From Muribaculaceae bacterium (GTDB lineage: Bacteria > Bacteroidota > Bacteroidia > Bacteroidales > Muribaculaceae), in contig JAIDRE010000049.1 of the NCBI GenBank assembly GCA_029061925.1, positions 1 through 42,159 on the forward strand: a DNA stretch of 42,159 nucleotides. Direction: 5' to 3'. The translations under genes and the position numbers were made by a program. The notes below the pieces were generated by a model. That model searched no databases, had not been told where the DNA came from, and worked only from the letters and a program-made list of their open reading frames with translations. Positions 25,154 through 33,390 of the stretch are shown in pieces (the first letter of the stretch is position 1; each line of letters begins with the position of its first letter).

Positions 25154-25597
25154 ATGGAAACAAAAGATTTTGATTTTGTAGCCCGATATTATAAAAAGGG
25201 GAGCTTTAATAAAGATGCAGCATGGGCTCGACTGGGAATAACCACAGTTTCTTGGTGGAGTCGATTCCGAGTGGCAGCTGCTGTTGCTGCTCTGTTGGTA
25301 GTTTCAGCTTCAGCCGCATTGATTTATCATCAATATCAATTAAATACTGCTAAGAATCAGGCTGTTGAATCGGTTGACATTACTCCTTTAACCGAAGCCA
25401 AGGTCATTGATTTTGAAAACGCATCTCTGACTGAAATTGTCCGAGAAATTGAGATGGTTTATAACGTCAATATCGTAAATTTACCCGACCCGACTCTTGA
25501 TTATAATCTTTCGCTACATTTTGAGGGTAATCCGGTTGAGTTGATCGATGCTATCAACGACATTTTAGGTACACAAATGAACGTGGTTGAGAAATGA
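25154..25597 (+). CDS. Minimal FecR-like anti-sigma factor (DUF4974-type)
   Basis: The 147-residue protein has a cytoplasmic part of about 35 residues, one transmembrane helix (about 38-57, VAAAVAALLVVSASAALIY) and a short periplasmic domain (FENASLTEIVREIEMVYNVNIV, then LSLHFEGNPVELIDAINDIL) resembling the DUF4974/STN fold. Normal FecR-type anti-sigma factors in the phylum have 300-400 residues with a FecR beta domain between helix and DUF4974; that domain is absent here. It begins 72 nt after the sigma gene and its stop codon overlaps the receptor start (ATGA). It probably holds the sigma factor at the membrane and contacts the receptor; the role is inferred from position and topology. Confidence 0.75.
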   Translation: METKDFDFVARYYKKGSFNKDAAWARLGITTVSWWSRFRVAAAVAALLVVSASAALIYHQYQLNTAKNQAVESVDITPLTEAKVIDFENASLTEIVREIEMVYNVNIVNLPDPTLDYNLSLHFEGNPVELIDAINDILGTQMNVVEK

Positions 25598-28005
25598 GAA
25601 AACTGATATTGTTAACCATAGTACTGCTCATCGGTTTTGTCTCATTTGCTCAAACTGTTACAGTCGTGGCTGTTGCAAAGCCTGCGGCTACCGTTTTTAG
25701 GAGCATAGCTGAGCAGACTGGGATGAATTTTGTGTATTCTGCCGACTTGTTAGAGGAGGTTACCGTGACGGTTAATGTTAAAGACAAGCCATTGAAGCAA
25801 GCCCTTGATTTGATGTTCCGTAACACCGATATTGAATATAAAATCAAAGGTAAGAATATCATTCTTAAACATAAACCGGATGAGGTTCAAAAGGTTAAGA
25901 AGGAACAGCCGGTAGTTGGTAAGCTGTCGATGACCGACTCTTTGTCAATGAGTAAGTTACTCGCTGAAGTTACGGTTGTTTCACGTCTTGAGTCACCCGT
26001 TATTGAGACACCCGAAATCGGGGCGAAAAAGATGACGGCGAACGAAATTATCAATACTCCGGTTTTGTTTGGCGAAAGCGATGTCATAAAGACACTGTTG
26101 ATCCAACCCGGGATTTCCGAGGGGCAGGAAGGGCTGTCAGGAATGAATGTGCATGGTGGTAACGCTGATGAAAATTTGTATATGCTCGACAACGTTCTGC
26201 TCTATCAGGTTAACCATTTCGGCGGACTTTTTTCAGCATTTAACGTTGAGGCAATCAGATATATAGACTTTTTTAAATCATCAATTCCGGCGAAATATGA
26301 CGGTCGTCTTTCGTCTTATCTCGATGTCCGCACCAAGAATGGTTCACATGACGGTCATCATGGTTCGGGACGCCTCGGTTTGACTTCCGGAGCATTCAAT
26401 ATCAGCGGTTCGATTGGGCGAAAAACGACGTATATGGTAGCACTTCGACGCTCGTGGTTTGATGTGCTGACAATACCTACACTTGCGATTATAAATGCCG
26501 CTAACGACGAGTGGACCAACCGCTTCAATTATGCCTTTATGGATCTCAACGGCAAGGTAACCCATCGGTTCTCAAACCGTGCAACCGGATTCGTGTCAGT
26601 TTATTATGGAAACGACCTTTTGAAAACCGGTTCGGCTGACAAAGAAAACCAAATACAATATGGTTGGATTGATAATTTGAAATATGATTTCAACTGGGGT
26701 AATCTTGTGGCACAGGTCGGTTGTAACTATCGGTTCAATAGCGATTTGACTGCCGAATTTACAGCTGCTTATACCCGTTATTTTTCAAGCATGAAATATG
26801 ACTGTCTGACAAAAATTGTGGAACGCGACTCAACGCAAAAAATCCATGAGATTAATAAGACCAATAACAACATCAACGACTGGATATTCCGCGGCGATTT
26901 TGATTGGTCGCTAAACGATGACAACCGTATCCGTTTTGGCGGTAACTACATACTTCATTCATTCCTGCCGTCACGCTCCGACCGCAATTACACCATAGGG
27001 TCAACCAGTTTTATCAGTCGTGATTTGACTTGGCGATATCTTGCCAATGAAGCCAACATTTATGCCGAAGACGACTGGCATTTGAGCGACAGATTCATGA
27101 TGAATGTCGGACTACACCTCTCGTTATTTAATATCGACGGCAAAACCGATTTCGGGTTTGCCCCGAGACTTTCTGTTAGCTATCGACCGGTCGAGAATTG
27201 GGCTGTTAAAGCGGCATACGCCCGTACAAATCAGTATGTCCACCAACTCTCCCAAACCTATCTGTCGTTGCCGTCAGACCAGTGGGTACCCGTTACCCGC
27301 GGTTTCAAACCAGAGACTGCTGACAAGGTTTCGGTAGGCGCTTATTGGAGCAGTGATGACCGTGTTTTCGGTGCGTCGGTCGAAGGTTATTATAAGACTA
27401 TGCGCAATCTGGTTGATTACCGTGACGAATACTATCTTCAATCGCCGATTGAAATGTGGAATGCACAGCTATGTTCGGGTAACGGCACAGCCAAAGGTAT
27501 TGATTTCAAGGTCGAAAAGGTGTTTGGCAAGCTGACAGGACACATCGCATATTCGCTTGCGTGGTCTGACCGCATCTTCCCTGATAAAAATGGAGGTCAC
27601 CCCTTCCCGGCACGATTTGACAATCGACATACAATCAAAGTATTGCTAAATTGGAATGTGAGTAAAAAGGTGAGCCTTAATGCTGCATGGGTGGGACATT
27701 CGGGCAACCGATTCACGCTACTTCCCCAAGTTTGGGAAATGCCCGATTTTGATAATGGCTATGATGATGAAGCCTCACTAAAAACACCAATAAATAACTA
27801 TCAACTACCGTTTTACCATCGTCTCGATCTCTCGTGCATGCTTAAAAATCATCGTGGCTATTGGACTTTCGGACTCTTCAACGCCTACTGCCACATGAAC
27901 ACGGTTGCGATTCGCCGAACCTATGACCGAAACAATAATCCGAAATTTCAAAAGGTAAAACTCTTTCCTATAATTCCTTCAATATCATACACATGGCAAT
28001 TCTAA
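25594..28005 (+). CDS. TonB-dependent receptor with STN signalling domain
   Basis: The 803-residue outer-membrane protein has a signal peptide (about 1-20, ending SFAQ), an STN domain (about 25-90: IAEQTGMNFVYSADLLEEVTV), a plug (about 140-250: VIKTLLIQPGISEGQEGLSG, MNVHGGNADENLYMLDNV) and a beta-barrel ending in YTWQF. The STN domain is the part that signals to FecR-type anti-sigma factors. It lacks the carboxypeptidase-like N-terminal domain of SusC proteins, and a DUF4249 lipoprotein rather than a SusD follows. The start overlaps the anti-sigma gene and the end overlaps the DUF4249 gene by 13 nt, so all three are one operon. The ligand is unknown. Confidence 0.92.
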   Translation: MRKLILLTIVLLIGFVSFAQTVTVVAVAKPAATVFRSIAEQTGMNFVYSADLLEEVTVTVNVKDKPLKQALDLMFRNTDIEYKIKGKNIILKHKPDEVQKVKKEQPVVGKLSMTDSLSMSKLLAEVTVVSRLESPVIETPEIGAKKMTANEIINTPVLFGESDVIKTLLIQPGISEGQEGLSGMNVHGGNADENLYMLDNVLLYQVNHFGGLFSAFNVEAIRYIDFFKSSIPAKYDGRLSSYLDVRTKNGSHDGHHGSGRLGLTSGAFNISGSIGRKTTYMVALRRSWFDVLTIPTLAIINAANDEWTNRFNYAFMDLNGKVTHRFSNRATGFVSVYYGNDLLKTGSADKENQIQYGWIDNLKYDFNWGNLVAQVGCNYRFNSDLTAEFTAAYTRYFSSMKYDCLTKIVERDSTQKIHEINKTNNNINDWIFRGDFDWSLNDDNRIRFGGNYILHSFLPSRSDRNYTIGSTSFISRDLTWRYLANEANIYAEDDWHLSDRFMMNVGLHLSLFNIDGKTDFGFAPRLSVSYRPVENWAVKAAYARTNQYVHQLSQTYLSLPSDQWVPVTRGFKPETADKVSVGAYWSSDDRVFGASVEGYYKTMRNLVDYRDEYYLQSPIEMWNAQLCSGNGTAKGIDFKVEKVFGKLTGHIAYSLAWSDRIFPDKNGGHPFPARFDNRHTIKVLLNWNVSKKVSLNAAWVGHSGNRFTLLPQVWEMPDFDNGYDDEASLKTPINNYQLPFYHRLDLSCMLKNHRGYWTFGLFNAYCHMNTVAIRRTYDRNNNPKFQKVKLFPIIPSISYTWQF

Positions 28006-28952
28006 AATATATATTACCCATATTGTTGGCAACCGTTTTAACCGGATGCTATGAAGACTTCAATCCCGACGTTGACACAAAGCCGGTGCTGTGCATGAAC
28101 TCGCTCATCACTGTTGGTGAGCCAATTTATGTCTATGTGTCTCGTTCGTGGCTGTTCACCGACAAACAGGCTGCCGGTAATCATCAAGTGACTGATGCAA
28201 AGGTAACTGTGATTGTCAATGGCAATGTTGTGGATGCAGATTACCTTCCCCAAGAGGGTGACAAAATCTACATCATAGCTGAGAGTCGGACTTATGGTAC
28301 GGCAACCGCAGAGGTTCAGGTGCCGTTTGCCGCCCCGATTGGCAAGGTCAATCTGACCCCGACAGTCACTGACATCTGGAAGGGACTTCACTATGAGATG
28401 TTGGCTGACATAACTTTTGATTTAAATTTTGAGCTGGATGTTGTCGATCATCCCGGATATGACAATTATTATAATTTGAGCTACGAGAAAAATAATCCCG
28501 ACAGCAATGACGCCAAGTTTACATTAAATAGATTGGATGTTAAGCTCGAACCGATTTTCAAAGAGCATATCGATGTTCTGGAATCGATTATGGTCGATGA
28601 AGAAAGTTATGATTTCCTATATTTTTCCGATCAACAATTTGCGGGTAAAGCCTATACGCTTCATCTAAATTTTACGGATAATTACTATTCCGTCAGCTCA
28701 AGATATTATGATGAGTCACTCCTTGATTGCGGTATAACATTTTGTCTTTCAACAATATCAAGGAGCTACTACAACTGGGCTGTCTATAAGTGGAATGTCA
28801 CCGAGGGAATAATCGGCGACCTTGCCGAAGTCGGACTTGCCGAGTCTAAATGGGGCTACAGCAACGTCTCAACCGGTGCCGGAGTTGTCGCAGCAAAATC
28901 AGAAACCCAATATACCGTCAGCCTAAAAGAATTCTTAAAACAATTTTTTTGA
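27993..28952 (+). CDS. DUF4249 family lipoprotein
   Basis: The 319-residue protein has a lipoprotein signal peptide with lipobox LTGC (cysteine near residue 19), followed by the DUF4249 pattern: DTKPVLCMNSLITVGEPIYVYVSRSW, VTDAKVTVIVNG and DKIYIIAESRTYGTATAEVQVP. In Bacteroidetes this family is encoded next to STN-bearing TonB receptors and is thought to be a surface-exposed partner of the receptor. It overlaps the receptor gene by 13 nt. Confidence 0.88.
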   Translation: MAILKYILPILLATVLTGCYEDFNPDVDTKPVLCMNSLITVGEPIYVYVSRSWLFTDKQAAGNHQVTDAKVTVIVNGNVVDADYLPQEGDKIYIIAESRTYGTATAEVQVPFAAPIGKVNLTPTVTDIWKGLHYEMLADITFDLNFELDVVDHPGYDNYYNLSYEKNNPDSNDAKFTLNRLDVKLEPIFKEHIDVLESIMVDEESYDFLYFSDQQFAGKAYTLHLNFTDNYYSVSSRYYDESLLDCGITFCLSTISRSYYNWAVYKWNVTEGIIGDLAEVGLAESKWGYSNVSTGAGVVAAKSETQYTVSLKEFLKQFF

Positions 28953-29032
28953 CCCTCAATTCCCCATAGTATTTTTCTTGAGAAAGGCGATATTATACAA
29001 GCAATTAATCAAAATTTGCTATTCGTTTGTTA

Positions 29033-29040
29033 TAATTTTG
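29033..29040 (+). promoter_or_regulatory. Promoter -7 box before the porin gene
   Basis: TAATTTTG matches TAnnTTTG and lies 20 nt upstream of the porin ATG at 29060; a TTTG at 29015-29018 could be the -33 element although the spacing (14 nt) is longer than at pepT. Confidence 0.45.
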
Positions 29041-29059
29041 AATTTAAAATTATTGCACG

Positions 29060-30337
29060 ATGAATAAAACGGCTATTTTTGTCACTATAATTACAACCTT
29101 AATGTCGGGTTTTACGGCAACTGCTCAGCGCGACAGCCGACACTTTGAAAAAGGTGTTGTAACTATTATAAATAATGATACGACCGATGCATCGCGTATT
29201 GAAAAGGTGCTTAAACAAAACTCGCCTCAATCGCCCAATGACAACGGTTTGCCTCGTTTTGCCCTTGTCGGTAAAAATGACAAATTTTATATTGCATTCG
29301 GTGGGCAGTTTCTTGGCGAAGCCGTTGTTGATTTTGGAGACAATATGCCGTCGGCGATTTCATTCACCCCGGCTGCAATGACTCCATCTACTCCTGGTAA
29401 TCGAAGCAATCTTGGTTTTGGATGGCAGTCCTCATCTATTTATATGAATATTGTGACTTTACCGGGTACAAAAGATCAAGTCGGACTGTTTTTTAAAGCA
29501 AATTTTACGGGCAATAACAACTCATTTAGCGTATATCATTTTTATGCACGCTATCGCGGTTTACAAGCCGGTTATACGTCGGGGGTATTTACCGATGCGG
29601 CAGCCGAGCCAATGACAATCGACTTTGAAGGACCGAATGGATATCCCTATGCTACATTGTTTAATGTGTCATGGACTCAGAAATTTAACGACCATTTCTC
29701 GGGCGCAATCGGTATTGACGCACCATCGGTTTCAATGACGTCTGGAACTTCATCAGAGGTCGTTAATCAGCGAATCCCTGCCATTCCGGTCTATGTTCAA
29801 TATGGATATAATGATGGCAATTCCCATGTTAGACTTTCGGGACTTGTCCGTCCAATGCAATATCGAAATTTGAGAGCCAATCACACCGAGACCCTGACCG
29901 GCCTCGGTGTTCAACTCTCGGGTATGACTCCGGTTGTCGGTGCATTAACATTTAACTACAACGCTGTTTTTGGTCGTGGTATAAGCAACTATATCCAAGA
30001 CGATAACGGACTCGGACTTGACGCCGTTTCATTAAAGAAGAATGGCAAAATGGGTATGGTAAAATCGCTCGGTCTAACCGCCGGACTCAACTACGCATTT
30101 AACTCTAAACTTTCCACCAACTTAACATATAGTCATCTCGTCAACTATCTCCCCGAGAATACCGTTTCAAAAACCGGACTCTACCGTTCAGGCGATTACG
30201 TAGCCGCCAACGTCATCTATAACATCAACAACTACCTTTCAGCCGGCATCGAATATGACTACGGCCATCGCAAAGACTTCAAATCGTCACCCCTCCACAC
30301 CAACCGTCTCCAACTTCAGCTCGCAGTGACATTCTAA
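29060..30337 (+). CDS. Outer-membrane porin, DcaP-like
   Basis: The 425-residue protein has a signal peptide (about 1-22, ending ATAQ), a short charged N-terminal region (SRIEKVLKQNSP), and a long series of alternating amphipathic strands ending in LQLQLAVTF, with a terminal phenylalanine suited to outer-membrane insertion. FALVGKNDKFYIAFGGQFLGEAVVDFG and YRGLQAGYTSGVFTD recall the DcaP/OprO-type porin-like proteins found in Bacteroidales. Substrate unknown. It has its own promoter and ends 30 nt from the converging histidine kinase gene. The family assignment is tentative; a beta-barrel is well supported. Confidence 0.7.
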   Translation: MNKTAIFVTIITTLMSGFTATAQRDSRHFEKGVVTIINNDTTDASRIEKVLKQNSPQSPNDNGLPRFALVGKNDKFYIAFGGQFLGEAVVDFGDNMPSAISFTPAAMTPSTPGNRSNLGFGWQSSSIYMNIVTLPGTKDQVGLFFKANFTGNNNSFSVYHFYARYRGLQAGYTSGVFTDAAAEPMTIDFEGPNGYPYATLFNVSWTQKFNDHFSGAIGIDAPSVSMTSGTSSEVVNQRIPAIPVYVQYGYNDGNSHVRLSGLVRPMQYRNLRANHTETLTGLGVQLSGMTPVVGALTFNYNAVFGRGISNYIQDDNGLGLDAVSLKKNGKMGMVKSLGLTAGLNYAFNSKLSTNLTYSHLVNYLPENTVSKTGLYRSGDYVAANVIYNINNYLSAGIEYDYGHRKDFKSSPLHTNRLQLQLAVTF

Positions 30338-30367
30338 CGAAAATATGTCATTAATCTCAGTTACCTT

Positions 30368-31354
30368 TCACACTAACTCTATAATAGCCCTTGCACCATT
30401 ACTCCGTGTACTATAGAGGTGGAGATCGCCACCGTGACGGCGTACAATTTGGCGGCTGACATAAAGCCCAACACCGGAGCCATCAGGTTTTGTAGTGACA
30501 AATGGCTGAAAAAGATTATCGCGAACCTCATCGTCTAATCCACGCCCGTTATCCTCAATGATAATGTAAGGATGACCGTTTGAGCTCGAGACAGTTATAC
30601 TGACTGTCGGATTCTTCACATCGGCAACCGCATCTAATGCATTACGAATCAGATTTATAATCACCTGACTCATAAGGTCGATGTCGATGTCAAGTTTGAT
30701 GGTGTCAGAAATCGTAAATTGACAAATATCATCACTGAGTCCACGCCTTTGCAATTCGGCATCGGCAAGCATTTTTATACGGGAAACAAATTCTCGCGAG
30801 TCGATTGTTGCGAGTTGTGGTTCAGGCAAATGGGTCAGATTATGATAGGCCTTTAGAAAACGTTCGATACCTCGGCTTCGGCTGTCTATCAACTCGATAG
30901 CTTCCTGGAGTTTATCGCCTTGATAGCGTTCGGGATGTTTTTTAATGGCTGAGCATAGGGCGATAACAGGCGTAATCGAATTACCCATTTCGTGGGTCAT
31001 AATCTTCAATATACGGTCATAATATTCTTTTCCGGTTTCCAATTCGATTGTCGTTTTATGAAATCTCACAACAAGTCGATTGAATGTCGCAAGTATATCA
31101 GCTAACATGGGGTCATCGCTTTTGCTGTCAAATGCAGTCATTGTATCTCTCGCCTCAAGCGACTTTGCAAAGGTCCATACAATCAGCTTTAGCTTTGACA
31201 CCTGATTCCACAAAATCAGGCACAAAATCATGAGCCCGATTATCGAAAAAAATGATTGTGGAATTAGTCCTTTTATCATTAGGCAAGCCGACAATGCCGA
31301 CAGCCCGATTATTGCAAACAGTAATAATACGAAGTAAAGGCGGAAGTGTCTCAT
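30368..31354 (-). CDS. Sensor histidine kinase
   Basis: The product is about 328 residues; the ATG at 31354 is preferred because it forms an ATGA overlap with the response-regulator stop codon and places a transmembrane pair at residues 5-50. The kinase core has the H-box (IMTHEMGNSITPVIAL), the N-box (NLIRNALDAVAD) and the G-boxes (IEDNGRGLDDEVRDN, PDGSGVGLYVSRQIVRRHG). The periplasmic loop between the helices is very short, so the signal is probably sensed in the membrane or cytoplasm. It belongs to the NtrB-like HisKA group and should phosphorylate the regulator encoded just upstream. The efflux operon lies divergently next door. Confidence 0.92.
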   Translation of the reverse strand: MRHFRLYFVLLLFAIIGLSALSACLMIKGLIPQSFFSIIGLMILCLILWNQVSKLKLIVWTFAKSLEARDTMTAFDSKSDDPMLADILATFNRLVVRFHKTTIELETGKEYYDRILKIMTHEMGNSITPVIALCSAIKKHPERYQGDKLQEAIELIDSRSRGIERFLKAYHNLTHLPEPQLATIDSREFVSRIKMLADAELQRRGLSDDICQFTISDTIKLDIDIDLMSQVIINLIRNALDAVADVKNPTVSITVSSSNGHPYIIIEDNGRGLDDEVRDNLFQPFVTTKPDGSGVGLYVSRQIVRRHGGDLHLYSTRSNGARAIIELV

Positions 31355-31929
31355 GATTTTTTCAATAGATTGTAAAGCGTTTGACGATTGATGTTTAATC
31401 GCTCGGCAGCCATGCTTAGATTTCCGTCGCATTGAGCAATGACATCCTTGATATGTTGCATCTTGACCTCGTCGAGCGTCATTTGTTGACGGTCATGTTC
31501 ACGCTGTTGAAGAGCAACCGCATTATTGACGGCTGCGTTTTCGATGCGTGCTTTCTTGTTTCGTTCTATCGCCTTGTGGAGTTTTTCAATTAGCTCGTCG
31601 TTATCCCACGGCTTGGTCACAAAATCTTCGGCACCGAGTTTCATAGCCTCGACAGCTAAACCGATTTCGCCAAACGCAGTGATTACAACCACAGCCGGAG
31701 CATTGGGCGACTCCTTTATACGTTCCAACCAAAACAAACCCTCGCTGCCGTCAAGTCGGTTGGGGTTGAAATTCATATCAAGAATCACGCAGTCAATATC
31801 ACCGTTGCGTAGTAACGCCGGAATGATGCGCGGGTCGCCCGATGCTGTTATGTCGTCAAACTCATCAGCAAGAATAAGGTTAAGCGTCGATCTTACCGCC
31901 GGATTGTCATCGATAATCAAAACTTTCAT
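31351..31929 (-). CDS. Response regulator, REC plus Fis-type HTH, no AAA+ domain
   Basis: The 192-residue protein starts at ATG 31929 (MKVLIIDDNPAVRS). The receiver domain has the acidic pair D7/D8, phosphoacceptor D51 (CVILDMNF), T84 (VVITAFGE) and K106 (FVTKPWD). The C-terminal 45 residues are a Fis-type helix-turn-helix (VIAQCDGNLSMAAERLNINRQTLYNLLKKS). The sigma-54-activating AAA+ domain that normally sits between these parts in NtrC-type regulators is absent, as in ActR/PrrA-type proteins, so it should work with another sigma factor. Two palindromes at 31983-32018, between this gene and the TolC gene, are good candidates for its binding sites. Confidence 0.92.
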   Translation of the reverse strand: MKVLIIDDNPAVRSTLNLILADEFDDITASGDPRIIPALLRNGDIDCVILDMNFNPNRLDGSEGLFWLERIKESPNAPAVVVITAFGEIGLAVEAMKLGAEDFVTKPWDNDELIEKLHKAIERNKKARIENAAVNNAVALQQREHDRQQMTLDEVKMQHIKDVIAQCDGNLSMAAERLNINRQTLYNLLKKS

Positions 31930-31982
31930 GTCGCAAAGATACAATTTAACCGCTAAAGTGATAGCTTATAAACAAATAAATC

Positions 31983-32018
31983 GTCTAAAATTTGGACAAT
32001 GTGTCTAATTTTTAGACA
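31983..32018. promoter_or_regulatory. Tandem palindromes between regulator and efflux operon
   Basis: GTCTAAAATTTGGAC (31983-31997, near-palindrome) and TGTCTAATTTTTAGACA (32002-32018, perfect 7-bp arms) have centres 20 bp apart, about two helical turns. They lie 54-65 bp from the regulator start and 74-109 bp upstream of the TolC start. A dimeric Fis-type regulator could bind both and act on either divergent unit. Confidence 0.65.
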
Positions 32019-32078
32019 AAATGCGGGGTAAATTTGCCATTTTGCGATTTTTTCGAGAACTATCACAAAAGCGACTGC

Positions 32079-32086
32079 TAACTTTG
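32079..32086 (+). promoter_or_regulatory. -7-like box very close to the TolC start
   Basis: TAACTTTG matches the -7 consensus but ends only 5 nt before the ATG at 32092, so transcription from it would give a leaderless or nearly leaderless mRNA. No TTTTG is found 11 nt upstream. It may be chance. Confidence 0.3.
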
Positions 32087-32091
32087 TCGCC

Positions 32092-33384
32092 ATGAAACAA
32101 ATGTTTATCATATTAATAACATTTCTTGTCGGGTTGCCAGCATCAGCTCAGATGACATTGAACGATTGTCTGCGTTATGCTGTGGAGCATGCCCACGATA
32201 ATATTATTAATCTGCTCGAAGTCTCTAAAGCTTCGGCTGATAAACGTATTGCCGCTTCTGATCTGATGCCGTCGCTCAGTTTATCATCGAGTGGTAATCT
32301 CAGTTTCGGTCGTAATATCGACCCCGAAACCAATACATACGACAACAAACAGACTCTCTCGACCGGTTTTGGTCTTTCAATGTCAATTCCAGTATTTGAC
32401 GGACTCGTCAGAATAAACAATCTCAAAATTGCCGACATAGCTCGTCAACGCCGTATGTCTCAACTCGACATTGACCGTGACCGCATCTCGTTTGAAGTCA
32501 TTAAGGCATTTTACAACGTGGATTATTGCACGGCAATGGTTGATCAGATGAAAACCCAGTTGCAGTGTGACAGTCTCGACCTTGTTGCCACTCAGCGAGC
32601 TGAACAACTTGGTGTCAAAAGCGGTGCCGACGTAGCCCGACTTGTCGCATTGGTCGCCTCTGACAACTATGAGCTTGCCAATCAGCTTGGTCTGCTCGCA
32701 AAAGCAATGTCATCACTCAAATCGGCAATGGGAATGCCACTTGACGGCGAACCTCTTATTCTTGATTTTGACACTCCGCTCTTAGAATCAGAGCAGACCG
32801 GCATCAATCCCCAAGTATCCGAAGCTCAGCTTGCCCTACGCCAAAGCGAGTATGAACTTCGCGTAGCCCGTGGCACTTTCTCTCCTCGCATCTCGCTAAA
32901 CGGTGGTGTGTCAACCTCTTATTACCGTATGTTTGGCACGAACGCACCAACGCCAACAAACTTTAACACCCAATGGAACAACAATATGGGTGAGTATATC
33001 GGCTTCTCGGTCTTGATTCCGCTGTTTACCGGACTATCTAACACCAACAAACTGAAACGAGCCAAAATCAACCTTAATGAAAGTAGGGTCAAACTCGAAA
33101 AGACAAAATATGAAGTCGCTTGTCAACTGTCTGATGCTGAACTCGATCTGAAAACCGCAGGTGTCGAACTCGATGCTGCCTCAAAACGTCTTGATGCCGA
33201 GCAAATTGCCTATAACGCTGTTCATCGTCGTTTTGAACTCGGGAGTGCCTCGGTCATTGACCTATACACTGCCGGAGCACAGCTCGCAGCTGCCCGATCG
33301 ACACTCGAAGGCAAGCGTATTCAGCAGATTATAAGCAAAATAACACTCAGCTACTACCAAGGGGCTAAACTCATTAAAGAATAA
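32092..33384 (+). CDS. TolC-family outer-membrane efflux protein
   Basis: The 430-residue protein has a signal peptide (about 1-19, ending ASAQ) and two repeated coiled-coil/beta-strand halves of the OEP family: MTLNDCLRYAVEHAHDN with SLSLSSSGNLSFGRN in the first, NPQVSEAQLALRQSEYELRVARGTFSPRISLNGG and GFSVLIPLFTGLSN in the second. It forms the trimeric channel through the outer membrane. It is the first gene of a four-gene operon (adaptor 6 nt downstream) forming a complete MacAB-TolC-like exporter, divergent from the two-component system. Confidence 0.92.
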   Translation: MKQMFIILITFLVGLPASAQMTLNDCLRYAVEHAHDNIINLLEVSKASADKRIAASDLMPSLSLSSSGNLSFGRNIDPETNTYDNKQTLSTGFGLSMSIPVFDGLVRINNLKIADIARQRRMSQLDIDRDRISFEVIKAFYNVDYCTAMVDQMKTQLQCDSLDLVATQRAEQLGVKSGADVARLVALVASDNYELANQLGLLAKAMSSLKSAMGMPLDGEPLILDFDTPLLESEQTGINPQVSEAQLALRQSEYELRVARGTFSPRISLNGGVSTSYYRMFGTNAPTPTNFNTQWNNNMGEYIGFSVLIPLFTGLSNTNKLKRAKINLNESRVKLEKTKYEVACQLSDAELDLKTAGVELDAASKRLDAEQIAYNAVHRRFELGSASVIDLYTAGAQLAAARSTLEGKRIQQIISKITLSYYQGAKLIKE

Positions 33385-33390
33385 TCGACT

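Noticed and set aside
32018-32091. Possible sigma-54 promoter upstream of the TolC gene
   Set aside because: No GG-N10-GC element with correct flanks was found, and the regulator lacks the AAA+ domain needed for sigma-54 activation.
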